Shown here piece after piece: positions 45,111 to 53,565 of a stretch of DNA of 64,000 nucleotides. Location of the stretch: positions 62,001 through 126,000 of the forward strand of contig NZ_JAPQFJ010000001.1 in assembly GCF_026738875.1 (NCBI RefSeq), written 5' to 3'. The translations under genes were made by a program, and so were the position numbers. Position 1 is the first letter of the stretch; every line of letters begins with the position of its first letter. The DNA comes from Clostridium brassicae. GTDB taxonomy: Bacteria; Bacillota; Clostridia; Clostridiales; Clostridiaceae. The notes under the pieces were generated by a model. It was given only the letters and a program-made list of their open reading frames with translations. It had not been told where the DNA came from and searched no databases.

Positions 45111-45215
45111 TATAATGTGCATGAAGAGTTGATCATATAGATATGATTACTCTTTACTAGTGCTAAAACCCCCCATCCCCCTTTTGATTAGGACCGCGTT
45201 AGCGGTCCGTTTTTA
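45111..45215 (+). ncRNA. Candidate small RNA with a C-rich single-stranded region
   Basis: TATAAT at 45111-45116 would start an RNA near 45123. It would have a 5' hairpin (AAGAGT/ACTCTT with a long inner stem, 45124-45154), a single-stranded segment with CCCCCC-AT-CCCCC (45169-45181), and the strong terminator GGACCGC/GCGGTCC plus GTTTTT (45191-45215). There is no coding frame. The flanking genes converge on it, so it is not a leader. The -35 region is weak. The C-rich stretch is complementary to G-rich ribosome binding sites, including those at 43523-43533 and 44105-44113. Confidence 0.5.
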
Positions 45216-45280
45216 CTTGTCATATATTTAAATTCCCTTGAATATTTTAATAGAATATCAATTTTCTAAAACATAGTTCC

Positions 45281-46231
45281 TTATTGTATTTGGGAAATTG
45301 AAAATATTTTATAATAATAGCTGTCATTTGAGCTTTTATCTGATTTAAGTAGAAGTTTAAAAGTATAATTTTTTATTGAGGAAGGGTTATTATTTGATAT
45401 TCCCCTAAAATTTAATATCCATTGCATTTGAGAAGGATTACCATTATTATCTGATTTAATATCAATAAATTGAGCATCCTGAAATGTATAAATAGTATCA
45501 GAGTTTATTAATGCATCAATAGTGTACAATGATGATTTATCTACATCATTAGAGAATATATTTTTATCAATTATAGAAGAAGAGTTAACACCACTTGTAA
45601 TTAAATTTATAAAAGATAAAATTATATTTTTCCCTGCAAATTTTTCTTCATAATTATAAGTATATTTTTTTAGTTCATTTTGTATAAGGATATAATTATA
45701 AAATTGAAAACCATCTTTTGATATATTTCCTGATATAAGTTTTGGAGTTTTGTTATTACTACAATCAATAAAACCAAGAATATTATTATGGCTAGAAAAT
45801 ATTGTTTGAAACTTACCGTTGTTGTATAGAAAGCCATGTTGAATAGGTTTATTTTTTTCGGAAGATTGTATAAATATTTCAGGAATTCTATCTCTATTTA
45901 TATCTAATAATTTAACTCTTGCTGACCAATAAGGAGTGTAAGTTCCCAAAGTATTTATGTTTTTATTAGGCTGAATGTAAGTGCTGTTTTTATCAGTATT
46001 TACTTGTAAATAATATTTACCTTTTAGGGTTGTTATGTATAAGATATCATTATTACCATCTCCTGTAAGATCTGCTTTATATGTTTTTTTATCTGAATTT
46101 ATGCTAAATGTAGGAGAAGAAATATCTTTAGATTTTAAATTTGTAAATATTATAAAAAATATAAAAACTAGTAAAATCAATACAGAGTAGTATATATGTT
46201 TTCTTTTTATAAAAAATACTTTAAATTTCAT
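45281..46231 (-). CDS. Membrane-anchored protein with VCBS/FG-GAP-like motifs
   Basis: A 316-residue protein with a basic N-terminus, a single hydrophobic segment at about 13-32 and an extracytoplasmic domain. DLTGDGNNDILYI and DINRDRIPEIFI resemble the Ca-binding Dx(D/N)xDGxxD loops of FG-GAP/VCBS repeats, so a small beta-propeller-like fold is possible. The ATG follows GGAGGTGCC. The function is unknown. It is convergent with the small RNA candidate and downstream of perR on the same strand, separated by the perR terminator. Confidence 0.7.
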   Translation of the reverse strand: MKFKVFFIKRKHIYYSVLILLVFIFFIIFTNLKSKDISSPTFSINSDKKTYKADLTGDGNNDILYITTLKGKYYLQVNTDKNSTYIQPNKNINTLGTYTPYWSARVKLLDINRDRIPEIFIQSSEKNKPIQHGFLYNNGKFQTIFSSHNNILGFIDCSNNKTPKLISGNISKDGFQFYNYILIQNELKKYTYNYEEKFAGKNIILSFINLITSGVNSSSIIDKNIFSNDVDKSSLYTIDALINSDTIYTFQDAQFIDIKSDNNGNPSQMQWILNFRGISNNNPSSIKNYTFKLLLKSDKSSNDSYYYKIFSISQIQ

Positions 46232-46291
46232 TTTGGCACCTCCACTTAATTATATTTATGAGGTACAAGTACAAAATATTTATAAAAAATT

Positions 46292-46335
46292 AAAGAAAAA
46301 GCATAATAGAACTAAATCTATTATGCTTTTTCTTT
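46292..46335 (-). terminator. Terminator at the 3' end of perR
   Basis: An 18-bp perfect stem (AAAGAAAAAGCATAATAG and its complement) overlaps the perR stop codon and is followed on the minus strand by AATTTTTT. Confidence 0.92.
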
Positions 46336-46737
46336 ACAATTACAGCATAGACCATAGAAATATATTTTGTTTGAAAGAACTTCATAGTCTGTATAGTCTT
46401 TCACAGTTTCGTTTAAATTAGAAAATGAGATTCCTTCTATATCGTCTACTTTTCCACAATTTAAACACTGTATATGAGGATGGGGTATAGCATTACCATC
46501 ATATCTAAAATTTCCTTCACCTACATTAATTTCTTGAATTAGGTTAACTTCAACTAAAGTCTTTAGTGTTTTATATATAGTGGCTAAACTCATAGTTGGA
46601 TAATCTTCATGTAAAGCCTTATATATAGTTTCAGCAGAAGGATGTTCTTTAGTGGAAAGTAGGTATTTATAAACGGCTATACGCTGAGGTGTAAGTTTTA
46701 ATTTTTTTTCTCTAAAAGTAGAGGTTATGTTATCCAT
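46321..46737 (-). CDS. perR: Fur family regulator, PerR type
   Basis: A peroxide-sensing metal-dependent repressor. The 138 residues (from ATG 46737, after GGGTGGTG) have a winged helix with LTPQRIAVYKYL and TIYKTLKTL, the regulatory-metal ligands HPSAETIY, FRYDG, HPHIQ, and the structural Zn cysteines CLNCG and CCNC. The Asp in YD, where Fur has HE, favours PerR over Fur or Zur. An ATG six codons upstream is less likely. Its promoter carries a perfect palindrome over the -10, fitting autoregulation. In anaerobes PerR controls oxygen and peroxide defence. Confidence 0.88.
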   Translation of the reverse strand: MDNITSTFREKKLKLTPQRIAVYKYLLSTKEHPSAETIYKALHEDYPTMSLATIYKTLKTLVEVNLIQEINVGEGNFRYDGNAIPHPHIQCLNCGKVDDIEGISFSNLNETVKDYTDYEVLSNKIYFYGLCCNCKEKA

Positions 46738-46761
46738 AGACACCACCCTTATCATGTAATT

Positions 46762-46783
46762 ATTTATATTATATAATATAAAT
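46762..46783. promoter_or_regulatory. 22-bp perfect palindrome, likely PerR operator
   Basis: The stretch is a perfect AT-only palindrome overlapping the -10 of the perR promoter. PerR boxes are AT-rich 15-mers (TTATAATNATTATAA); this is similar but not identical. Confidence 0.55.
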
Positions 46784-46796
46784 TATCTTTAGTCAA
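46768..46796 (-). promoter_or_regulatory. Promoter of perR
   Basis: On the minus strand TTGACT (46796-46791) and TATAAT (46773-46768) are 17 bases apart. Confidence 0.75.
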
Positions 46797-46898
46797 TTAT
46801 TCTGAAATACAAATAAACTTTGTATATTTTTCCTGGTTTTTAATACATATATAACCTTATAAGCATAATATAAATATAGAGAGAGGGGGAATTATATT

Positions 46899-48275
46899 TT
46901 GGGAAAAACTTATGTATTAGATACTAATGTTATACTATATTCTCCACGTTCCATATTTTGTTTTGAAGATGGTAATGTAGTTATACCAGAAGTTGTCTTA
47001 GAAGAATTAGATACATTTAAAAAAAATACAGGAGAGCTAGGAGCAAATGCAAGAATAGCTGCTAGATTAATTGATGGATTAAGAAAAAAAGGAAAATTAA
47101 ATAAGGGAATAAAGTTGCCTAATGGTGGAAGTCTCAGAGTGGAAATGAATCATTATGAAACAAAGATTCCGTACTCTTGGGATAAAGCTAAAGCAGATAA
47201 TAGAATAATTCAGATTTGTAAGGGATTAAAAGAAAATGGGGAAGATGTATTTTTAATTACAAAAGATATATTCGAAAGAATTAAAGCAGATATTATGGAT
47301 ATAAGAGCCAATGACTATTATGAAAAGGTAGTTCCAGAGTATGATGATCAATATACTGGGAGACAAGAAGTATATGTGTCTTCAGAGAAAATAGATGAGT
47401 TTTATAAAAAGAAGTATATTAATTTTCAAGATTTAAAACTATACTCAGAGGAGACTCAGCAATATTCTATTCCAAAGTTATATCCAAATGAGTTTTTAAT
47501 AATGCACTCTTTACAAAATCCAAAAAAAACAGCTCTAGGAAAATTTGATGGAGAAAAAGTGGTGCCACTTATATATAAAGATAAATCCCCACTTGGAATA
47601 AGTCCTAGAAATGTGGGGCAAAAGTTTATGTTAGAAGCCTTATTTTGTAGTGCAGATAAAGTACCACTTGTAATAATAAAGGGACCAGCAGGAACTGGTA
47701 AAACATTATATTCTCTTGCTGTAGGGTTAGATAAAATAATACAAGAAAATAGTGGAGAGTACAGGAGAATACTAGTTTGTAGACCTAATATAACTATGGA
47801 TGAAGAGATAGGGTATTTACCAGGTACTGAGGAAGAAAAAATAGCTCCTTATATGAGACCAATTATAGATAATTTGGAAATTTTAATTGACTCTGATGAA
47901 AAAGAAAGATATAAAAATGAAAAGGAGCTTAGTGATAAAATAAGAGAGTTATTTGACAGGAAAATTATTACTACAGAAGCTGTAGGATTTTTAAGAGGAA
48001 GATCTATAGTTAAAAATTGGATAATAATAGATGAAGCTCAAAATTTATCTCCAAAACAAGTTAAGGCTATTATTACTAGAGTGAGTGAAGGTAGTAAATT
48101 AGTACTTGTAGGTGATCCAGAGCAAATAGATCAACCTTTTTTAGATTATAGATCTAATGGACTATGTTATGCTTCAGAAAAAATGAAAGGAAGCCATTTA
48201 TGCTGTCAAGTAACATTGAAATATGATGAATGCGAAAGATCCCCTCTTGCCCATGAAGCATCAAAATTATTATAG
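46899..48275 (+). CDS. PIN domain plus PhoH-family ATPase (YlaK-like)
   Basis: A 458-residue protein joining an N-terminal PIN ribonuclease-like domain (YVLDTNVIL, PEVVLEELD, KADNRIIQICKG, LITKD: the four acidic-residue pattern) to a C-terminal PhoH P-loop ATPase (GPAGTGKTLYSLAVG, IIDEAQNLSP, GDPEQID). Fused PIN-PhoH proteins are thought to be ATP-driven RNA helicase-nucleases. It begins with TTG after GAGAGGGGG; no ATG is suitable. It is transcribed alone and ends at a stem-loop. Confidence 0.92.
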   Translation: MGKTYVLDTNVILYSPRSIFCFEDGNVVIPEVVLEELDTFKKNTGELGANARIAARLIDGLRKKGKLNKGIKLPNGGSLRVEMNHYETKIPYSWDKAKADNRIIQICKGLKENGEDVFLITKDIFERIKADIMDIRANDYYEKVVPEYDDQYTGRQEVYVSSEKIDEFYKKKYINFQDLKLYSEETQQYSIPKLYPNEFLIMHSLQNPKKTALGKFDGEKVVPLIYKDKSPLGISPRNVGQKFMLEALFCSADKVPLVIIKGPAGTGKTLYSLAVGLDKIIQENSGEYRRILVCRPNITMDEEIGYLPGTEEEKIAPYMRPIIDNLEILIDSDEKERYKNEKELSDKIRELFDRKIITTEAVGFLRGRSIVKNWIIIDEAQNLSPKQVKAIITRVSEGSKLVLVGDPEQIDQPFLDYRSNGLCYASEKMKGSHLCCQVTLKYDECERSPLAHEASKLL

Positions 48276-48297
48276 TAATTATTAAATCTAAATAAAG

Positions 48298-48347
48298 ACA
48301 AATATCCTGGAGTAATTTAATTTTACATTTATTCCAGGATATTTGCC
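48298..48347 (+). terminator. Terminator after the PIN-PhoH gene
   Basis: CAAATATCCTGGA pairs with TCCAGGATATTTG, followed by CCTTT; the T run is short. Confidence 0.7.
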
Positions 48348-48534
48348 TTTAAAAAAATAAATATTTATTATATAATTAAATTTAGGATATTAATTTGTAT
48401 TATAAAAATATTGTTGTGTATTGTAAAATTGACACAAATAATTCACAAAAAAGAACTATCTTTATTTTAAATTTTAGTGTAGAATACATAGAGTGATATA
48501 GAAAACATGATAAAAATAAAAAGGTGATAAAAGG

Positions 48535-49536
48535 ATGGGTAAAAAAAATAGAAAGACAAAAAAGAAATTTTCATTTAAATTGTTTGCAGCCTTTATAATC
48601 TTTGAATTGGTTTTTACAGGTGCAACAGGTCCGTTCATGCTTTACTATGGACCATTTGAAAATGCTAAAAATACAGTGGTTGGTGCAGCAATGACAACAA
48701 TGACTCATCAATGGATTGCTACTGCTTTCTTATCAAAAGAACGTATTAATGAAATTCAAAGTAGGAATAAAATAGAAACAATTATTCAAGATGATGACGG
48801 AGAGGTTAATATAAAGCCTAAACATGATAGTAGTATAGAAAGATATGAAATAAACGGAAATAAATTCAAAGGAACAATGATTATAATTAATGATCCAACA
48901 AGAGTAAAGGTTGGATATACTAGTAAACTTTATAAAACAGGAGAAACAACAAGTGCTATGGCAAAAAGATATAATGCTGTAGCAGCAGTAAATGGAGGAG
49001 CCTTTACTGATGAATCACCAAGTGGAAAGAAGTGGGCTGGAAATGGTGGACAACCTGCAGGTATAATAATTTCTAATGGTAAAATAGCTCATAATGACTA
49101 TAAAGATGAAGATGAGAAACATGAAATTATAGGTATTACTAAAGACGGAAGGTTATTAGTAGGATATCATACAGTAAGAGAAATGAAGCAAAAGAATGTA
49201 GTTGATGCAGTTTCTTTTGATAAAACTATGATTGTTAGTGGCAAGAAGACAATAAAGAGTGGAGATGGTGGAGGTGGAATTGCTCCAAGAACCGCTATAG
49301 GACAAAGAAAAGATGGAAGCATTATGCTTCTTGTTATAGATGGAAGACAACCGGGAAGTTTAGGGGCAACTTATAGAGAAGTTCAGGATTTAATGTATGA
49401 AAATGGGGCTTATAATGCAGCTAATCTAGATGGAGGTTCATCTTCAACATTATACTATGAAGGAGAAGTTATAAATAATCCTTGCGATGCTTTAGGAGAA
49501 AGATCAATACCTACGATATTTTATGTGGAATCGTAA
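48535..49536 (+). CDS. Phosphodiester glycosidase (NAGPA domain) family protein
   Basis: A 333-residue protein with a Lys-rich start, one transmembrane segment (about 13-38) and an extracellular NAGPA-type domain (about 105-333). The latter has AVNGGAFTD, PRTAIGQRKDGSIMLLVIDGR and NLDGGSSSTLY. Related proteins remove terminal GlcNAc-type caps from phosphodiesters or act in exopolysaccharide metabolism. The N-terminal half of the linker is variable. It is followed 20 bases later by a membrane protein gene, likely an operon partner. Confidence 0.88.
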   Translation: MGKKNRKTKKKFSFKLFAAFIIFELVFTGATGPFMLYYGPFENAKNTVVGAAMTTMTHQWIATAFLSKERINEIQSRNKIETIIQDDDGEVNIKPKHDSSIERYEINGNKFKGTMIIINDPTRVKVGYTSKLYKTGETTSAMAKRYNAVAAVNGGAFTDESPSGKKWAGNGGQPAGIIISNGKIAHNDYKDEDEKHEIIGITKDGRLLVGYHTVREMKQKNVVDAVSFDKTMIVSGKKTIKSGDGGGGIAPRTAIGQRKDGSIMLLVIDGRQPGSLGATYREVQDLMYENGAYNAANLDGGSSSTLYYEGEVINNPCDALGERSIPTIFYVES

Positions 49537-49556
49537 AAGGAGAGGAATAAGAATAG

Positions 49557-50624
49557 ATGAAAGCTATAAAAAAAATAATGGTATGGATGCTAATATCCGT
49601 GACTATTCAAGTAGCTGTTTTATACTATGTTGATAATTATTTATTTGCAGCTGAAGGTACTACTAATATAGTAGCTAAAAAAGTAGTTAATGAAAAGAAA
49701 AAAGAGAGAAAGAAAGTAGACGTGCCAATTCCAGAGGATGCAGAACATGTCGCTGTTTCATATGATGGAGGATTTGTGTCCTACTATAAAGATGATGTTT
49801 TAAAAGTAATTGATGTTTATACTGGAAAAGAAAATCAAATGGAATTAGAAGAGAATTATGAAGTGGAATTTTACAAATGGGCACCAGATAGGGATATAAT
49901 ACTTTTAGCTATGAAAAAAGAACAGGGAAATAACAACAAATATATGTTTTGTTCTTATGATGCAGAAAGAAATAAAAAAGATTTAATGCAGACAAAAGAA
50001 GGTGAAAAAACGTCAATAACAGCTTCAAAGAAATCTTATATAGAAGATATAGAGTTGACTCCTTTAACTAATATGATATATGTTAAAACTGCATTAAAAG
50101 GTGGAAAAACTACTATTTATAGTATAGATGTTATGAAGAAGATTGAAAAGGTAAGAACAGAAGCTTATTTTATAGGTGATATAAAAATACTTCCTAATGA
50201 TGATAGAATAACTTATGAAGCGCCAAAAGAAGGAAAAGTATATATAACAGGTAGTAGTGATTCTATTTCTATGAAAGATATTGATAATGTATGCCTTATA
50301 TCAGCAGATGAAGAAGATAGAATTTACCTAGGAGAACTTGAAAATAGTGATACAGGATCTTCAAAAGTGAAAAATATATATTGTGGTAGAGCAGAACAAG
50401 ATACTACTGAGTGGAAAAAGATTACACTTACAAACCCTATAGATAAAAAAGATATTTTTATTTCAAAAGAGGGTAAGGTATATATTAATGACAATCTAAA
50501 AGGAACTGTTACTGAAGTTGCTTCTAATAAAGAGACTGTATATAAAGGTATTTTTATGCAAATGTATGAAAATGGAATAGCTTCTACTAGTGAAGGGAAA
50601 TTAGTAGAAACTCAGTTAAAGTAA
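49557..50624 (+). CDS. Membrane-anchored protein of unknown function, possibly beta-propeller
   Basis: A 355-residue protein with one N-terminal hydrophobic segment (about 7-27), a Lys/Glu linker (about 42-54) and a large outer domain. Repeated YxxD/EVxxYKWAPDRDIILLAMKK-like strands (for example VEFYKWAPDRDIILLAM) resemble the WSPDG blades of TolB/DPP-IV-type propellers. It is probably co-expressed with the phosphodiester glycosidase; both would face the outside of the cell. No specific function can be assigned. Confidence 0.75.
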   Translation: MKAIKKIMVWMLISVTIQVAVLYYVDNYLFAAEGTTNIVAKKVVNEKKKERKKVDVPIPEDAEHVAVSYDGGFVSYYKDDVLKVIDVYTGKENQMELEENYEVEFYKWAPDRDIILLAMKKEQGNNNKYMFCSYDAERNKKDLMQTKEGEKTSITASKKSYIEDIELTPLTNMIYVKTALKGGKTTIYSIDVMKKIEKVRTEAYFIGDIKILPNDDRITYEAPKEGKVYITGSSDSISMKDIDNVCLISADEEDRIYLGELENSDTGSSKVKNIYCGRAEQDTTEWKKITLTNPIDKKDIFISKEGKVYINDNLKGTVTEVASNKETVYKGIFMQMYENGIASTSEGKLVETQLK

Positions 50625-50675
50625 GAAAATTATACTTAGACTGGATAGTTTTTAAAGTTAATTTTAGCAATAGAA

Positions 50676-50725
50676 TAATAGGAAAGCTTTATTCTGATTA
50701 AGAATGGGGCTTTCCTATTATAATA
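50676..50725 (+). terminator. Terminator after the glycosidase operon
   Basis: TAATAGGAAAGC pairs with GCTTTCCTATTA, with a second inner stem ATTCT/AGAAT; no long T run. Confidence 0.7.
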
Positions 50726-50836
50726 AGTAGACTATATTTTATAAAAATATTAATTTGGTGTAAATTTCAAAACAATTATAAATTTTGTATTTATTAATTT
50801 GTATTTGATATAATTATAATAAAAAGGAGGATAAGT

Positions 50837-51490
50837 ATGTTTAGTACTGATACATTGTTATACAAGATATTAATTATTCCAGGGATACTAGTAGGGTTTA
50901 CTTTTCATGAATATGCTCATGCGTGGATGGCAGATAGGTTAGGGGATAAAACACCTAAATTTCAAGACAGATTAACTTTAAATCCATTGGCACATATTGA
51001 CCCTATAGGATTCCTTATGATTTTAATTATAGGAATTGGATGGGCAAAACCGGTTGAAACTAATCCTAATGCTTTTAAAAATTATTATAAAGATGATCTC
51101 AAGGTGTCTATTGCTGGAGTTATAGGAAATTTATTTGCAGCTTTAATATTTACAGTTTTGTTAGGGGTTCTGTCTAAGTTACCACTCCAAAATGAAAAAT
51201 TATTTTATGTTTTATATAAAATTTGCCTTGGTGGTATTTCAATAAATTGTTTGTTAGCGGTATTTAATTTACTTCCTATACCAGGTTTAGATGGTTTCCA
51301 CATTTTAAGAGACTTATTCCCTAAATTTTTTTATGAAGTAGCTGACAAACTATATAGATATCAAATGATAATATTATTAGTTTTGATTTTACCTATATTA
51401 GGTGGGAATTCTCTTGCAGGACTTATAATTTATCCACCAACAAATTTACTTACTAGATTTTTTTTACTAATAGTTAATCTTATAGTTTAG
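50837..51490 (+). CDS. Site-2 protease family (M50) membrane metalloprotease homologue
   Basis: A 217-residue, mostly hydrophobic protein. The zinc motif HEYAH (His24-Glu25-x-x-His28) is near the N-terminus and the second motif NLLPIPGLDGFH lies near residue 150, as in short YwhC-type S2P homologues without PDZ domains. It may cleave membrane-embedded substrates. The ATG follows AAGGAGG. A sensor kinase gene starts 17 bases after the stop, so it may be co-transcribed with the two-component genes. Confidence 0.9.
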   Translation: MFSTDTLLYKILIIPGILVGFTFHEYAHAWMADRLGDKTPKFQDRLTLNPLAHIDPIGFLMILIIGIGWAKPVETNPNAFKNYYKDDLKVSIAGVIGNLFAALIFTVLLGVLSKLPLQNEKLFYVLYKICLGGISINCLLAVFNLLPIPGLDGFHILRDLFPKFFYEVADKLYRYQMIILLVLILPILGGNSLAGLIIYPPTNLLTRFFLLIVNLIV

Positions 51491-51507
51491 AATTATTGAG
51501 GTGTAGT

Positions 51508-52614
51508 ATGGAAGGGTTGCTTATATTAAGCAAATTTTTCATAGTTATATATACTGCGGCTATTTCTGTAAATAAAACTAATTTCCATAATCTTTCCTAT
51601 GTAGTAGTAATATTATTAATTTATATGGCACTTTGTGTATATACATATATTATTGAAGATGAGATTAAAATAAAAATAATGGAGGTTTTTATTTTAGTCT
51701 TTTTGTTTGGTAGTACTATACTAATCAATAATGTATTTATCTTACTGTTGCCTATGAATTTTTTTGAAGTGCTTAATTTGTTTAATATTAGACAAAGTTT
51801 AGGAATATGCTTTTTATCTGTACCACTATTTTGGCTTGAAAATAATGTTTTTAATGAGTATTTAGTTATTTTAATGCTCACTTATGTGATAGTTAGAATA
51901 TATAATATATTTAATTTAAAAGTAAAAAAACTTACTAAAGAAAATGAATATTTGAGAGAGAAAAATTATTTACTAAATAATTCTTCGGTTAAGGACATTC
52001 AATATGGTGAGCAGATAAAGTATATGTCTCAATTAGAAGAAAGAAATAAAATTGCCCAGGCAATACATGACAATATTGGACATACTATTTCAGGAAGCTT
52101 AATGCAGCTTGAGGCTATAAAATTTATAATGGATAAAGATACTACAAAATCTAAAGATATGATTCAAAATACCATAAATGTTTTAAGAGAAGGTATGGAT
52201 AGCATAAGAGCCACTTTAAGAAATATAAAACCTCCTGTTGAGCAAATAGGTGTAAACAAATTAAAGCTTATATTAGCAGAGTTTGAGGTTAATAGTAGAA
52301 TAAAAACTAACCTATATTGTGAAGGAGACTTAGGAGCAGTCTCTATGGTGTATTGGAAGATAATTAATGATAGTTTGAAGGAGATTTTGACTAATACAAT
52401 AAAATATTCAAATGCAACAGAAATAAAAGCAAAAATTGAGATTTTGAATAAAATTATAAAGTTTCAAGTTAAGGATAATGGTGTTGGATGTTCAAGTGTG
52501 ATTAAGGGACTTGGAATTAAAGGGATAGAGGAAAGATGCGAAAATGTAGAGGGAAAAGTAATTATAGACGGATATGAGGGCTTTTCTGTAATACTACTTT
52601 TACCTATTCAGTGA
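51508..52614 (+). CDS. Two-component sensor histidine kinase (NarL/DesK class)
   Basis: A 368-residue membrane kinase. The first 140 residues hold about five or six hydrophobic segments with no extracytoplasmic domain, like intramembrane-sensing kinases. The HisKA_3 dimerisation domain has the phospho-acceptor His in QAIHDNIGHT, and the ATPase domain has EILTNTIKYSNA, DNGVG and GLGIKGI. I chose ATG 51508 after GAGGTG; the TTG at 51496 is not needed. The response regulator follows 13 bases downstream. Its likely target is the ABC exporter encoded next. Confidence 0.93.
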   Translation: MEGLLILSKFFIVIYTAAISVNKTNFHNLSYVVVILLIYMALCVYTYIIEDEIKIKIMEVFILVFLFGSTILINNVFILLLPMNFFEVLNLFNIRQSLGICFLSVPLFWLENNVFNEYLVILMLTYVIVRIYNIFNLKVKKLTKENEYLREKNYLLNNSSVKDIQYGEQIKYMSQLEERNKIAQAIHDNIGHTISGSLMQLEAIKFIMDKDTTKSKDMIQNTINVLREGMDSIRATLRNIKPPVEQIGVNKLKLILAEFEVNSRIKTNLYCEGDLGAVSMVYWKIINDSLKEILTNTIKYSNATEIKAKIEILNKIIKFQVKDNGVGCSSVIKGLGIKGIEERCENVEGKVIIDGYEGFSVILLLPIQ

Positions 52615-52627
52615 AAGGAGTTACATT

Positions 52628-53257
52628 ATGGCAATTAAAGTTTTAATTGCAGATGATGATGCACTTATAAGAGAAAGTCTAAAAATTATTTTAGAAATGA
52701 CAGGTGAAATTGAGGTCAGTAAGTGTGTAGAAGATGGATATAAGGCAGTCGAAGGCTGCTTAAATAATGATATAGATGTAGCTATACTAGATGTTAGAAT
52801 GCCGGTTATGAATGGAGTTGAAGCGGTTAAAGGCATTGTATCTAAAACAGATACTAGAGCATTAATACTTACTACTTTTGATGAAGACGAGTATATATAT
52901 GATGCAATAAAGTATGGGGCAAAGGGATATATTTTAAAAAACAATCCACCAGATACAATAATTAATGCTATAAAAACTGTTTATAATGGAAATACGGTTA
53001 TGGAAGATTTAATATTAGACAAAATAGTACATGGATTAAATAGTAGTGTAAATCATTCAATTGGTGAGATATTATTTACGGAGAGAGAACTAGAAGTGAT
53101 AGTAGCAATTTCAGAAGGGTTATCTAATAAAGAGATTGCTAAAAAGTTGTATATATCAGAAGGGACTGTTAAGAATTATATAAGTAATATTTTATCTAAG
53201 ACTGGATTAAGTCATAGAACACAGATTGCTATATATTATTTAAAAGGTAAATTTTAA
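52628..53257 (+). CDS. NarL/LuxR-family response regulator
   Basis: A 209-residue DNA-binding regulator, with a receiver domain (phospho-acceptor Asp55 in AILDVRMP, Lys in GYILKN) and a LuxR-type helix-turn-helix (about 147-200, LTERELEVIVAISEGLSNKEIAKKL cut here as EGLSNKEIAKKL). It is the partner of the kinase just upstream. A perfect inverted repeat at 53461, before the ABC exporter, is a candidate binding site. Confidence 0.94.
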   Translation: MAIKVLIADDDALIRESLKIILEMTGEIEVSKCVEDGYKAVEGCLNNDIDVAILDVRMPVMNGVEAVKGIVSKTDTRALILTTFDEDEYIYDAIKYGAKGYILKNNPPDTIINAIKTVYNGNTVMEDLILDKIVHGLNSSVNHSIGEILFTERELEVIVAISEGLSNKEIAKKLYISEGTVKNYISNILSKTGLSHRTQIAIYYLKGKF

Positions 53258-53288
53258 GGGACAGCATTAATGCTGTCCCATTTTTTAT
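53258..53288 (+). terminator. Rho-independent terminator after the response regulator
   Basis: GGGACAGCAT pairs with ATGCTGTCCC, followed by ATTTTTT; it begins right after the stop codon. Confidence 0.93.
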
Positions 53289-53460
53289 ATAAAAATAAAC
53301 ATGAAAATGTTTAACTTTATCTTTAGAGCTTAATATCAAGACTATAAATAGATTTTTTCACTCCAAATATAGAGTTTGAAACTTATAATTAGCAATAATA
53401 ATGTTATATGGCTATATGCATAAGAAGTAGTAGAGCATTAGTGGAGGTATATATGATAAA

Positions 53461-53484
53461 AATATATGACTTTTGTCATATATT
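53461..53484. promoter_or_regulatory. Perfect inverted repeat, candidate response-regulator site
   Basis: AATATATGAC and GTCATATATT are perfect complements around TTTT, about 80 bases before the ABC exporter start. The rest of the 53289-53565 gap is AT-rich. A possible 25-residue frame at 53453-53530 (ATG after GGAGGT) overlaps the repeat and is not called. Confidence 0.5.
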
Positions 53485-53565
53485 AAACATGACTTTATCT
53501 ACTAAATTTATCTACTGTTTTTTTATATAATAAAAGCATGATATATATAAATAGGGAGTGAGTAT

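Noticed and set aside
46233-46421. Small plus-strand open frame between the repeat-like protein and perR genes
   Set aside because: It runs through the perR terminator and the complement of perR; no ribosome binding site.
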